This document shows positions 42,399 through 50,876 of a stretch of 64,000 nt of DNA, one piece after another. The stretch comes from Nonomuraea pusilla. Lineage in GTDB: Bacteria > Actinomycetota > Actinomycetes > Streptosporangiales > Streptosporangiaceae. The notes below the pieces were generated by a model. The model had not been told where the DNA came from. It searched no databases and saw only the letters and a program-made list of their open reading frames with translations. Location: the NCBI RefSeq assembly GCF_900109355.1, contig NZ_FOBF01000002.1:496001-560000 (forward strand), in the 5' to 3' direction. The translations under genes were made by a program, and so were the position numbers. The first letter of the stretch is position 1. Each line of letters starts with the position of its first letter.

Positions 42399-43571
42399 TC
42401 ACGCGGGGCAGGGCGGGCGCCAGTCAAGGGTTCGGACGGTCGCGTTCAGATAGGTGCTCGCTGGTAGCAGGGAAGCCAGCGTGTCGCGTACGGCCGCTGC
42501 GACGGGGTTGCGTAGTTGGATGATGCGTCCGACCTGAGCCGAGGCCCGCACCACCTGCTGCGCCCGTGGCCGTCTTGCCCGGTCGTACCGCGTGAGCCCC
42601 TCCTCGACGTCACCCGAGGGCCTCAGGAACGCCGCCAAGGTGACGGCGTCCTCCAGCGCCTGCGCCGCGCCCTGTCCGAGGTCGGGTGTCAGGGCGTGCG
42701 CCGCGTCGCCCAGCAGGGCCACCCGGCCCGAGACGTAGGAGTCCAGAGGGTTGACCAGGAAGTGGACATCATTCCTGATCAGGGCGTCGTGAGGGGTGGC
42801 TGCGAGGAGTTCGGGGATGGGCCGGTGCCAGCTCGCGTACCGGGACGCCAGTTGGGCCAGGGTGTAGCCCGCGCCGGTGCCTTCGGGGCAGGACTGGGTC
42901 GCGTACCAATAGACACGTCCATCAGCGAGTGGAATCACACCGAAGCGCCGTCCGCGCCCCCAGCTCTCGGTGACGGACTGGGACATCTGGGCGGGAGTGC
43001 GGTCGGCGGGGACGATGCCGCGCCAGGTGACGTAGCCGGCGTAGACGGGCCCCGGATGAGCGGGGAACAGCAGCCGGCGCAGCTTGCTGCGGATGCCGTC
43101 CGCCCCCACGACCAGGTCGGCGGTCAGCCGCCCGGGGCCCTCCGGCCCGTCGAAGGCCAGCGTGTTCGTCTCCGGCAGGCCGGTGACCGTGTGACCCAGC
43201 CGGACGTCGACGCCTTCGAGCGCGCCGATCAGCAGGTCATGGAGATCGGCTCGGTGCAGGGCGAAGGCCGGAACGCCCATGCGGTGCTCCAGTTCCTCGA
43301 CCTTCGCTCGCATGAGCCAGCGTCCCGACGGTACTCGCAGCCCAGCCGCTCCCTGAGCCATTCCCCTGGCACGGAGCTCCGCGCCCAGCCCGAGCGCGTC
43401 CAGTGCGCGCACCGCGTTGGGCGCCAGGGTGATGCCGGAGCCCAGTGGCCGGAACGACGGCGCACGTTCCAGCAGCGTCACCTGCCAGCCGTTACGGCGC
43501 AGCCCGACAGCGGTCGCGAGACCGCCGATGCCGCCGCCGACGACGAGCGCGGACGAGGAAGTCACAACCAT
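42399..43571 (-). CDS. FAD-dependent monooxygenase (salicylate hydroxylase-like)
   Basis: 390 residues from ATG 43571 (VVTSSSALVVGGGIGGLATAVGLRRNGWQVTLLERA). The FAD motifs GxGxxG, DLVVGADGIRSKLRRLLFP and VALLGDAAHALTPDLGQGAAQALEDAVTLAAFLR are intact. YVTWRGIVPADR and RFGVIPLADGRVYWYATQ are typical of the 3-hydroxybenzoate/salicylate/zeaxanthin-epoxidase-like branch of group A monooxygenases. It overlaps the DUF2867 gene by 10 bp and belongs to the TetR-44649-controlled operon with an ABM-type monooxygenase. Confidence 0.87.
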   Translation of the reverse strand: MVVTSSSALVVGGGIGGLATAVGLRRNGWQVTLLERAPSFRPLGSGITLAPNAVRALDALGLGAELRARGMAQGAAGLRVPSGRWLMRAKVEELEHRMGVPAFALHRADLHDLLIGALEGVDVRLGHTVTGLPETNTLAFDGPEGPGRLTADLVVGADGIRSKLRRLLFPAHPGPVYAGYVTWRGIVPADRTPAQMSQSVTESWGRGRRFGVIPLADGRVYWYATQSCPEGTGAGYTLAQLASRYASWHRPIPELLAATPHDALIRNDVHFLVNPLDSYVSGRVALLGDAAHALTPDLGQGAAQALEDAVTLAAFLRPSGDVEEGLTRYDRARRPRAQQVVRASAQVGRIIQLRNPVAAAVRDTLASLLPASTYLNATVRTLDWRPPCPA

Positions 43572-44251
43572 GCCCCTTCCGAGAGAGTTCCTGACTCGTC
43601 TTCGCGCTGGCGGCGCCGTTCTGGGTGGCCGGGGTGTCCGGCGGGAACCTCCCAGGACTCCCGACGGACCTGCCGGTCGCGCCAGGCCTGCTCCCATCTG
43701 CGGGTCATGGCCGGGTAGACGATGAGGTGGCGGAACGGCTTGATGAAGGCCATGTAGGCCTTGCCGAACAGGCCGTTGGGCTTGACCAGGGCCGCCATGC
43801 GCAGCTCGTACTCGCCGTTGCCGACCGGCACCCACCCCAGGTGGCAGATGGTGTGGACGGTCTTGTTGGCCAGTTCCTGGGCGCATTCATCGGCGACTTC
43901 ATAGACCGGTGTGAACGGGATGTTGGGATCCTTCACACCGGGGGTCCGCCGCAGATCATCCGGTAGGCGGTCGCGCAGGGAACGGACTCGCCCGCCGAGG
44001 CCGGTGTCGGGCTCGTCCCAGCCGAGCAGCGCGCCCAGTCTCCAGCGAACCGCGAACAGGAACCGGACCGACCGGGTCTGGTACTGCGGTGCGGTGCGGG
44101 AACGTAGCGCGGCCAGCATCAGCGGGAAGTCATCCGGGCCGGCGCCGGGCGTGCGGAAGGCCCACACATCCTCTGTGCGGAAGTCCGATGCGATCTCGTG
44201 GATCCGCCACGGCCGCGCGGTGTGCTCGGCGACGGGGATCCTCAGTGACAT
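43562..44251 (-). CDS. DUF2867-family protein
   Basis: 229 residues. PWRIHEIASDFRTEDVWAFRTPGAGPDDFPLMLAAL and ...VRFLFAVRWRLGALLGWD are the DUF2867 hallmarks; NKTVHTICHLGWVPVGNGEYELRMAALVKPNGLFGKAYMAFIKPFRHLIVYPAMTRRWEQAW completes the domain. DUF2867 proteins have an SRPBCC-like fold and often sit with oxidoreductases; the biochemical role is unknown. The end overlaps the FAD monooxygenase start, and the ABM gene lies 13 bp upstream. Confidence 0.82.
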   Translation of the reverse strand: MSLRIPVAEHTARPWRIHEIASDFRTEDVWAFRTPGAGPDDFPLMLAALRSRTAPQYQTRSVRFLFAVRWRLGALLGWDEPDTGLGGRVRSLRDRLPDDLRRTPGVKDPNIPFTPVYEVADECAQELANKTVHTICHLGWVPVGNGEYELRMAALVKPNGLFGKAYMAFIKPFRHLIVYPAMTRRWEQAWRDRQVRRESWEVPAGHPGHPERRRQREDESGTLSEGAWL

Positions 44252-44264
44252 GCCGGCCGCCCCG

Positions 44265-44552
44265 TCACCGCGACACCAGGAAGTGGACCTGGCGGGGCCT
44301 GACTTCCAGGTCGCTCAAGCCGTCAGGCGTCGCGCCCAGTTCGCGGGCGATGCCGGCCGCCGCCCGGAAAGCCTCCTCGGATTCGAACGCGCCAGTGGTC
44401 ACGACGGCGTCTCCGTCTGCGGTGGCCCAGACGTCGACGGACAGGAAGCCCGGCTGGGTCCGCGACGCCTCGGCGACCTGGTGGCAGCGGCCGAGGAATT
44501 CCTCGACGTGCTCGGGCGCGGGGTAGTGGAAGGCGACGAAGCCGAATGGCAT
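44265..44552 (-). CDS. ABM-domain monooxygenase-like protein
   Basis: 95 residues of antibiotic-biosynthesis-monooxygenase fold: FGFVAFHYPAPEHVEEFLGRCHQVAEASRTQPGFLSVDVWATADGDAVVTTGAFESEEAFRAA. The strand-helix-strand pattern (QPGFLSVDVW) is typical. Such cofactorless enzymes oxidise polyketide quinones, and others are mere scaffold proteins. First gene of the TetR-controlled three-gene unit; two operator copies precede it. Confidence 0.78.
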   Translation of the reverse strand: MPFGFVAFHYPAPEHVEEFLGRCHQVAEASRTQPGFLSVDVWATADGDAVVTTGAFESEEAFRAAAGIARELGATPDGLSDLEVRPRQVHFLVSR

Positions 44553-44569
44553 GACGGTGTCCTCTGCTG

Positions 44570-44622
44570 GTTGTACGGTATCGTATAACTGACGTTAGAC
44601 CTGTTATACGGCGGCGTACAAC
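44570..44622. promoter_or_regulatory. Double TetR operator
   Basis: GTTGTACG-N4-CGTATAAC (44570-44589) and GTTATACG-N4-CGTACAAC (44603-44622): each is the inverse of the other's arms. They fill the divergent region between the ABM operon and tetR 44649. Confidence 0.7.
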
Positions 44623-44648
44623 CTGCTGAGAGGTGAGGTAGGCCACAC

Positions 44649-45209
44649 ATGGGCACCATGCGCACCCCGCGTGAGAAGTGGATCGAGGAGGGGTTGCGGA
44701 CGCTGGGCGCGGCCGGCGTGGACGCGGTCCGAGTCGAAGCGTTGGCCAAGACGCTGGGGGTGACCAAGGGTGGGTTCTACGGCTACTTCACCGACCGCGC
44801 CGCACTCCTGGAGGCGATGCTCGACACCTGGGAGCGCGAAAGCACCGACGAGGTCCTCGACCAGGTCGAACGCCAGGGAGGCGACCCCCGCACCAAGGTC
44901 AGGCTGGCCGGCCGGCTCACGCTCTCCGAGCGGCTGCTGCCGATCGATCTGGCGGTGCGGGACTGGGCCCGCCGCGATGAGGCCGTCGCCGAACGGCTGC
45001 GGCGCGTGGACAACCGGCGCATGGACCTGCTGCGCGAACAGATCAGCACTTTCTGTACCGACCCCGACGAGGTCGAAGCCCGCAGCCTGCTCGCCTTCTG
45101 CCTGAGCATCGGCCACCACTTCCTGGCCGCCGAGCATGACGGCCGCACTCCCGCCCAGGTTCGCGCCCGCGCCAGCGACATCATCCTCAAGGACCCCCAC
45201 CAGTCCTGA
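44649..45209 (+). CDS. TetR family repressor
   Basis: 186 residues from ATG 44649. HTH: REKWIEEGLRTLGAAGVDAVRVEALAKTLGVTKGGFYGYFTDRAALLEAMLDTWERE. The C-terminal domain (DEVEARSLLAFCLSIGHHFLAAEHDG) resembles TetR 41159. Divergent from the ABM/DUF2867/FAD-monooxygenase operon, with two operators between. The adjacent broken tetR (45264) carries the same C-terminal style. Confidence 0.88.
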   Translation: MGTMRTPREKWIEEGLRTLGAAGVDAVRVEALAKTLGVTKGGFYGYFTDRAALLEAMLDTWERESTDEVLDQVERQGGDPRTKVRLAGRLTLSERLLPIDLAVRDWARRDEAVAERLRRVDNRRMDLLREQISTFCTDPDEVEARSLLAFCLSIGHHFLAAEHDGRTPAQVRARASDIILKDPHQS

Positions 45210-45263
45210 GAAGGACGGGACGCCTGGCCGTGCCGGCGTGAGCGGCCGGGCGTGAGGACCCGT

Positions 45264-45410
45264 TCACGCCTGGGAGCTCTCCCTTGGCGGGCCTGCCACG
45301 GCGTCAAGCCCGGCGATGATCGGCTCGGTCTCGGCCTCCCACCGCTTCAATGCGGCCTCGACCAGGGCCCGCCGTTCGGCGAGCTGCCAGCAGAAACTCC
45401 CCCTTGCACA
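45264..45410 (-). pseudogene. TetR family regulator fragment
   Basis: The minus-strand frame ARGSFCWQLAERRALVEAALKRWEAETEPIIAGLDAVAGPP matches the recognition helix and first ligand-domain helix of TetRs such as 44649 (TKGGFYGYFTDRAALLEAMLDTWE). The N-terminal HTH helices and the whole C-terminal domain are missing. The double operator at 45496-45535 upstream of it is intact. Confidence 0.65.
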
Positions 45411-45495
45411 CCCGGTCGCCCGCTCCCCCGGCGACGGCCGCCGGCGCGCCGGCGCCGCCCAGCCGTCCGCATTCGACCACCCCACCCGACCACCT

Positions 45496-45535
45496 TCCAT
45501 ACGCCACCGTATAGTCGGACCATACGCAACCGTAT
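45496..45535. promoter_or_regulatory. Double operator of the lost tetR
   Basis: CATACG-CCAC-CGTATA (45496-45511) and CCATACG-CAAC-CGTATGG (45518-45535, 7-bp perfect arms) lie between the tetR remnant and the gene at 45547. The second site ends 11 bp before the ATG and includes the GGAGG ribosome site. Confidence 0.65.
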
Positions 45536-45546
45536 GGAGGCTTCCT

Positions 45547-46107
45547 ATGCCGGGCAATCCCCCTCTCACCGACCGGCTCATGCCGTTCCCCGACGCCACC
45601 GAACGCCACTCGATCCTGATCCCCGCCTCCCGCGATCAGGTCTGGCACGCGATCAAGCACCCGAACCCCACGGACGTCCGCCTCGCCAAGCCGCTGTTCG
45701 CCATCCGCGACCTGGCCTCCCGCCTGCGCAACGGCCACGCGCAGCTCGATCTGCCGAGCTTCACCACGCTCGCCGAGGACCCGGGCCGTGAGGTGGTGGA
45801 CGGCGTGATCGGCCAGTGGTGGCGGCTGGGCCGGGCCGAGAACGTCTCTTCGGTCACCGACCTCGACGGCTTCCTCGCCTTCGACCGTCCCGGCTTCGCC
45901 AAGGCCACGTTCAGCTTCCTCCTGGACGACGCCGGCGACGGCGGCATCCGCCTCATCACCGAGACCCGCATCCAGGCGACCAGCCCGGAGGCGCGGCAGG
46001 CGTTCCTGCGGTACTGGCTGCTGATCCGGCTCGGCAGCGGTTTCGTCCGGCGGGTCATGCTCTCGGCCATCCGTGCCCGCGCGCTCAAGACCCCCTTGCG
46101 CCCATGA
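45547..46107 (+). CDS. Hypothetical SRPBCC-like protein
   Basis: 186 residues from ATG 45547 (GGAGG at 45534-45538). RHSILIPASRDQVWHAIKHPNPTDVRLAKPLFAIRDLASRL suggests an SRPBCC/polyketide-cyclase-like beginning, with a later FLLDDAGDGGIRLITETRIQATSPEARQAFLRYWLLIRLGSGFVRRVML typical of the C-terminal helix. It resembles DUF2867-like small lipid/ligand-binding proteins but lacks a sure family. Presumably controlled by the tetR now broken at 45264, so it may be constitutive. Confidence 0.68.
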   Translation: MPGNPPLTDRLMPFPDATERHSILIPASRDQVWHAIKHPNPTDVRLAKPLFAIRDLASRLRNGHAQLDLPSFTTLAEDPGREVVDGVIGQWWRLGRAENVSSVTDLDGFLAFDRPGFAKATFSFLLDDAGDGGIRLITETRIQATSPEARQAFLRYWLLIRLGSGFVRRVMLSAIRARALKTPLRP

Positions 46108-46235
46108 CCTGTCGCACTACGCGCTGAGCAGCGGCGGCCGGGGATCGAGGGGCTCCGTTCTCGGGCGAGTGGCCGGTCCACCTCCCCGGATCTCCCCCGA
46201 GGCCGGCCAGGCAGATGGTGTGAGGACCCCCTGCG

Positions 46236-47642
46236 TCAACCGTCCCTGGAGGCGCGCAGCTCCGCGGCCACCGCGCGTTCCCGCAGCTGCGCGGCTTCAG
46301 CCCGGGCCGCCTCCAGCTCCGCGCGGACGTCCTCCAGCCGCATCCGCTCCAGCCGCAGCTCCCCCAGCAGCCGGTCGCGTTCCTTGACCGCCGCGTCGGC
46401 CCGTAACTTCTCGCGCGCGGACGTCTTCCGCTCCCGTCCCAGCGCCGCCGACGCCTCCTCCTGGGCCGCCACCAGCTTCCCCGCCAGTTCCTCGGCCTGC
46501 GCTCTGGCCTGGGTCGCGTCGTTGAGGGCGACCGCCCGGTCGCGTTCGGCGTCCGCGGCGGCCCGCTCCGCCCGCACGGCGCGTTCCACAGCACGGTCCC
46601 GCTCCTGGCCGGCGGCCTCCTCCCGGGCCCGTGCCGCCGCGAGTTCCCGCTCGGCCCGCTCCCGCTCCCGGACGGCGCCCGCGGCCTCCTCGCGAGCGGC
46701 GTCGCTGTCCGCCTGCGCCCGTTCGGCCTCCTTCCTCGCCTGTACGGCCTCCTTCCTCGCCTCGTCCACGCGCCTCCCCGCCAGGTCCTGAGCCTCGGCG
46801 ACCTGCCTGGCCGCGCGTTCCTCCGCCTCCGTCACCCGCCGGTCGGCCCGCGCCCCGGCCTCCGCGACCTGCCGTTCGGCCTCCGTCCGCGCCCCGGTGA
46901 CCTCTTCCTCGGCCTTCGCCCGGGCCTCCGCGACGCGCCGCTCCGCCTCCTCCCGGGCTGCGGCGATCTGCGCCTCGGCGAGTTCGACCCGTTCTGCCAG
47001 CTCCCTGACCGCCTGGTCCCGTGCCTCCGCGGCCGTCCGCGCCTGCTGGGCGGCCTCCTCGGCCCTGCGTTCCGCCAGCTCGGCACGCCGCGCGGCCTCC
47101 TCCGCCGCCTGCAACGCCTGGCGTTCGGTGCTGGCCGCCTCGCGCAACGCGGCAAGTGCCTGCTCGCGTGCCCGCTCGGCGTCGCTCAGCGCCGTGTCGC
47201 GTTCGGCCTCGGCCTCCTCCTTGCGCTCCCGCATCTCGGCGGCCTGCCTCCGGGCGTGCTCGGTCGCCTCCCTGGCGAGCCGTACCTGCTCGAACGCCTG
47301 CTCCCGTTCCGTACGCGCGATGGCGATGCGGGTGTGCGCCTCCGCCTGGACGGCACTCAGCTTCGCCTCCACCCCCGCCGGGCTCAGCTCCTCGGCGAGC
47401 GCCTTGGCCAGCGGCTCGATCGCGGCCGACAGGCCGGCCTCCATCCGCTCGTACAGCTGCTCGGCCCTCGTGAGCGCCCCTTCCAGCCCCGGGGTGGCAC
47501 GGCGCAGCTCCCGCTCCCGCTTCGCCGCCGCCTGACAGTTCTTCTCCGGGCAGTACTCCTTGGGCCGCCCCCGCCCACGCCGCTGCTCGATCGCGGCGCC
47601 GCAGTGCTTACAAACCGTCACGATGTTGATCTCCGTCGTCAC
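46236..47642 (-). CDS. Zinc-ribbon coiled-coil protein
   Basis: 468 residues. An N-terminal zinc-binding module C11xxC14...C31xxxxC36 (VCKHCGAAIEQRRGRGRPKEYCPEKNC) is followed by about 380 residues of Ala/Glu/Arg-rich coiled coil with repeated AEAxxxAERR heptads, ending ERAVAAELRASRDG. Likely a DNA- or replication-associated structural protein; KfrA-like plasmid proteins have comparable DNA-binding heads and coiled tails. No enzymatic motif. A second protein of the same plan, with different spacing, lies at 62377. A long antisense frame on the plus strand is a shadow of the repeats. Confidence 0.8.
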   Translation of the reverse strand: MTTEINIVTVCKHCGAAIEQRRGRGRPKEYCPEKNCQAAAKRERELRRATPGLEGALTRAEQLYERMEAGLSAAIEPLAKALAEELSPAGVEAKLSAVQAEAHTRIAIARTEREQAFEQVRLAREATEHARRQAAEMRERKEEAEAERDTALSDAERAREQALAALREAASTERQALQAAEEAARRAELAERRAEEAAQQARTAAEARDQAVRELAERVELAEAQIAAAREEAERRVAEARAKAEEEVTGARTEAERQVAEAGARADRRVTEAEERAARQVAEAQDLAGRRVDEARKEAVQARKEAERAQADSDAAREEAAGAVRERERAERELAAARAREEAAGQERDRAVERAVRAERAAADAERDRAVALNDATQARAQAEELAGKLVAAQEEASAALGRERKTSAREKLRADAAVKERDRLLGELRLERMRLEDVRAELEAARAEAAQLRERAVAAELRASRDG

Positions 47643-48096
47643 GGCGGCAGCCTAGCATTTTCGATTTTCCGGAAATACAAAACCAGAAAATAAGATCCGT
47701 TGCGCATCGGGCGAAACCGGCGAACGTGCGAGAAGGCGGGATTCCTGCAAGTTTCGTCCGCCGTATCGGCGCGGGACGAGGACATCGATGCGGGCCAGGG
47801 GGGTGTAGCCGCGGACCTGTCACGGTCTTGAGCCCCAGGGCAGTCGTGCCGCCGGAGGTCGGCGTCTCTCGCGTCGTCGTTCTTCCGGGACACGCCAGTG
47901 GAGAACCGGGGGCGAGCAGCAACCGAACGGCCAGTGGCGGTAGCGAGTCGTCGGCACCTGGGGTTACCGCCACTGGCCGTTCTGATGCGGGTGGCACCGG
48001 GCGGGCAGGCATTCCGTCCCACCGCCTGGCACACCGAAATCTTAGAAGCGGCGACTCATGCCCCTCCGTTCATCGGCGACACCCAGGTGGAAGGCG
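47643..48096. other. 454-bp gap without a supported gene
   Basis: Besides the hairpin at 47925-47982 I see no coding frame with family features. A minus-strand frame (47643 side) starting GYTPLARIDVLVPRRYGG is short and unmatched. The gap separates the FAD monooxygenase end from the coiled-coil gene start; AT-rich sequence at 47655-47695 may carry the promoter of the latter. Confidence 0.6.
47925..47982. terminator. 18-bp perfect inverted repeat
   Basis: Arms 47925-47942 and 47965-47982 (GAACGGCCAGTGGCGGTA and its complement) with a 22-base loop, 115 bp past the monooxygenase stop. It may terminate that transcript; the exactness and long loop would also fit a remnant of a mobile-element end. 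Confidence 0.55.
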
Positions 48097-49554
48097 TCAC
48101 GGGGCTGCCGTCGCCGCTCCAGTCCAGTTCAGCAGCGCCTGCTGCTCGGCCTCGATCGGCCCCGCCCAGGCGAGGTGCCCGTCCGGCCGGACGAGTAGCG
48201 CCTCGGCCTCCTCCAGGTCGGGCGAGGGCTGCCAGGCCGTGGCGGTGACCGTCTCCACGCGGTCGTCCCGGCCGGACGCGCCAGCCTGCCTCCCCGTATG
48301 GACGAGCAGGAATCGTCCGCCGTGCAGCAATTGGTACAGGCGCTCGACCCCGGGCCGCTCCGCGACGCTGATCGGCAGGTCGGGTACCCGGGCCCCGGCC
48401 GGGGAGCCGTCGCCGTAGTGGGTGCCGATCGCCGAGACCGACGCGGCCAGGTTGCGGTTGACCTCCCCGATGCCCAGGAGGCCGTCGAGCATGCCGCGCA
48501 GCGCCATGACCGGCCGGCGGTACCGCGGCACCAGCGTCAGTTCCATCAGCAGCGTCTGCACCTCGGTGTTGGCGGTGACGGCCGCGCCGACCGGCCGGCG
48601 CTCGGCGTCGTAGGAGTCCAGCAGCCCTTCCGGGGCCCAGCCTTTGACCTGGGCGGCGAGCTTCCAGCCCAGGTTCATGGCGTCCTGCAGACCGGTGTTG
48701 AGGCCCTGTCCCGCCGCCGGGAAGTGGATGTGGGCCGCGTCGCCCGCCACCAGCAGCCGGCCCTGCCGGTACCGCCCGGCCAGGCGGGTCGCGTTCCCGA
48801 ACCGCGACAACCAGTGCGGCTCGGCGACGTCGAAGTCCGTGCCGGCGATGTTCGTCAGGGCTTGCCGGAACTCCTCGTACGTCAGGGGCCGGTTGGAGGG
48901 CACCCGCATGCGTTCGGGATCGATGACCACGAACCGGGTCAGCCCGCCCTCCAGCGGCACGGCCAGCACGCCGTGGGCCGCAGCCGAGTGCGCGGCGTCC
49001 GGACCGGTGACGGCGAAGTCGCCGAGCATGCCGGACAGCGTCTCGTCGGTGCCGTCGAAGGGGATGCCCGCCGCCTGCCGGACGATACTGCGTCCACCGT
49101 CGCAGCCCACGACGTACGAGGCGCGTAGCGTCTCTCCCCGGGCCGTCTCGACGACGACGCCGTCCGGCTCCTGCCGCACGGCGGTGACCTGACAGCCGCG
49201 GACGATCTCGGCGCCCAGCTCGCGGGCGCGGGCGTCGAGTAGTTCCTCGGTACGGGCCTGCTCCAGGAACAGGGTGTAGCCGTGCCGGGTGTCCAGGGCG
49301 GTGAAGTCGAGGCGGGTGTTCAGGCCCGCGAAGTGCCACCCGGGCAGGGTGCGGCCGCGCGCCAGGAAACGGTCGGCGATGCCGCGCAGGTCCATCACCT
49401 CGATGCTGCGCGGGTGCAGCGTCAGCGCCCGCGACTGGCTGGTGGGCGCCTCGTTTCGTTCGAGCACGCGGACCCCCACGCCCGCCAGTGCCAGCTCCGC
49501 GGCCAGCAGCAGCCCGGTGGGGCCGGCTCCCACCACGATCACGTCGGTGTGCAC
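48097..49554 (-). CDS. FAD-dependent aromatic monooxygenase (PHBH/Rox-like)
   Basis: 485 residues from GTG 49554 (VHTDVIVVGAGPTGLLLAAELALAGVGVRVLERN). It includes VVGCDGGRSIVRQAAGIPFDGTDE, LLVAGDAAHIHFPAAGQGLNTGLQDAMNLGWKLAAQVKGWAPEGLLDSYDAERRPVG and a C-terminal thioredoxin-like region (RLYQLLHGGRFLLVHTG), as in rifampicin monooxygenase and polyketide hydroxylases. It hydroxylates an aromatic substrate with NAD(P)H and O2. Divergent from TetR 49619, across a perfect palindrome. Antibiotic inactivation is a reasonable but unproven role. Confidence 0.88.
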   Translation of the reverse strand: MHTDVIVVGAGPTGLLLAAELALAGVGVRVLERNEAPTSQSRALTLHPRSIEVMDLRGIADRFLARGRTLPGWHFAGLNTRLDFTALDTRHGYTLFLEQARTEELLDARARELGAEIVRGCQVTAVRQEPDGVVVETARGETLRASYVVGCDGGRSIVRQAAGIPFDGTDETLSGMLGDFAVTGPDAAHSAAAHGVLAVPLEGGLTRFVVIDPERMRVPSNRPLTYEEFRQALTNIAGTDFDVAEPHWLSRFGNATRLAGRYRQGRLLVAGDAAHIHFPAAGQGLNTGLQDAMNLGWKLAAQVKGWAPEGLLDSYDAERRPVGAAVTANTEVQTLLMELTLVPRYRRPVMALRGMLDGLLGIGEVNRNLAASVSAIGTHYGDGSPAGARVPDLPISVAERPGVERLYQLLHGGRFLLVHTGRQAGASGRDDRVETVTATAWQPSPDLEEAEALLVRPDGHLAWAGPIEAEQQALLNWTGAATAAP

Positions 49555-49575
49555 GGTTCGTGTCCCTCCTATTAA

Positions 49576-49610
49576 ATGAACATCGTTCATAAAATCGAGG
49601 TGACTAGTAT
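49576..49610. promoter_or_regulatory. TetR operator and -10 of tetR
   Basis: ATGAAC-ATC-GTTCAT (49576-49590) is a perfect palindrome. TAGTAT (49605-49610) precedes the ATG at 49619 by 8 bases, so the tetR mRNA is probably leaderless. Confidence 0.6.
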
Positions 49611-49618
49611 CACTGGGC

Positions 49619-50290
49619 ATGGGACCCACGTCAACCTCCCCGTCCGCCCAGCGCTCCCGAGGCCGCCCCCGCAAGATGGCCGTGCCGGAGGCGGTCGCCA
49701 CCGCCCTGCGCCTGGTGGACGAGGACGGGCTCGACTCGCTGACCATGCGCCGCCTGGCCGCGGCCCTCGACGTCCAGGTGGGCACGCTCTACCGGCACTT
49801 CGCCACCAAGCAGACGCTGCTCGCCGCCATGGCCGAGGAGATGCTCGCGGGCTGCGCCGGCCCGCTGCCCGACGGGCTCACCTGGCGCGAACAGATCACC
49901 GAACTGGCCGGGCGGCTGCGTACGGCGTTGCTGCGTCACCGCGACGGCGCACGCGTCTACGCGGGCACCCACTCCGTCGGCCCCAACACGCTGAGCTACA
50001 CCGACACCCTCGTGGGCGTGCTGCGTGAGACATGCCTGAGCCCTGAGGCGGCCACCCGTACGGCACTCACCATCGTCCACTTCGTCATCGGCCACACGCT
50101 GGAGGAACAGGCCGCCCAGGCTCTCGCCGAGTCCGACTTGCCCGCCACGCTGACGCTCCTGCACGCGGCCCTCGACCCGGATGTCTACCCCCACCTGGCA
50201 GCCGCCGAGGCCACGCTGACCAGCACCGACTTCGTCGGCCACTTCACCCACGGCCTCAACTTGATCGTCAAAGGACTGGCGGGTGACTGA
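49619..50290 (+). CDS. TetR family repressor (TetR_C-type)
   Basis: 223 residues from ATG 49619. The N-terminus has an AT-hook-like RGRPRK followed by the HTH (MAVPEAVATALRLVDEDGLDSLTMRRLAAALDVQVGTLYRHFATKQTLLAAMAEEML), then a TetR_C domain (HRDGARVYAGTHSVGPNTL, FVIGHTLEEQAAQ), the class to which the tetracycline repressor belongs. It probably represses the divergent monooxygenase, the classical layout of inducible antibiotic resistance. Confidence 0.88.
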   Translation: MGPTSTSPSAQRSRGRPRKMAVPEAVATALRLVDEDGLDSLTMRRLAAALDVQVGTLYRHFATKQTLLAAMAEEMLAGCAGPLPDGLTWREQITELAGRLRTALLRHRDGARVYAGTHSVGPNTLSYTDTLVGVLRETCLSPEAATRTALTIVHFVIGHTLEEQAAQALAESDLPATLTLLHAALDPDVYPHLAAAEATLTSTDFVGHFTHGLNLIVKGLAGD

Positions 50291-50409
50291 CGCCGCTCGA
50301 TGAACCGGCCCTGCCCTGGACCCGCAGCGTCGCCTTCGCCGTCAGCAGGTGTCCCGCCGGCTGCGAGGTCAGATCGGCCTGCGAGGAGCCCGAGTGCAGA
50401 AATCGGCGG

Positions 50410-50876
50410 TAGCGATGATCACATCGCGCTGCGCGCCCTGACCGCCGAGTTCGGCGAGCAGGCCCCGCTGGCCGAGCTCGGCGATCCGCTGCGCCGCATC
50501 CGCCGTGCCCGCTCCCCCGACCGCACCCCCGCCCTGTCCCCCGCCGAGGTCGAGCAACTGCTCACCCTGCCGCGCCCTGCCCTGCGCGAGCGCACCCTGT
50601 ACCGGCCGCCGTACGAGAGCGCCGCCCGCGCCCAGGAGGTCCTGGCCCTCGACGTCACCGACCTGGACCTGCGCAACCGCCGCGCCCGGGTCCGGCGCAG
50701 GGGCGGCACCGTCGACCTCATCGTCTGGCGCACCGCCTGCCCGGCGGGCCGTGGACGCCGCACCAGCAGCGTGCTCACCCACGCCGCCGAAGACGGCGCG
50801 AACCTCCACGCTGCCGGCCTACTCCGGCCACACCTCGATCACCTCTCTGGCGCGCTACGCCCCGCGTCTCTCCTGA
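50410..50876 (+). pseudogene. Tyrosine recombinase remnant (copy 2)
   Basis: RALTAEFGEQAPL... LTLPRPALRERTLYRPPYESAARAQEVLALDVTDLDLRNRRARVRRRGGTVDLIVW parallels 24995 (LYETAARAAEILALNVEDLDLEHRRAPVRSKGG). A deletion and frameshift near 50760 remove the HxxR box, and the Tyr box survives in another frame (SGHTSITSLARYA). Not functional. Confidence 0.75.

Noticed and set aside
46384..47535. Long plus-strand Ser/Ala-rich frames
   Set aside because: Antisense to the coiled-coil gene; its GC-rich repeats keep all frames open.
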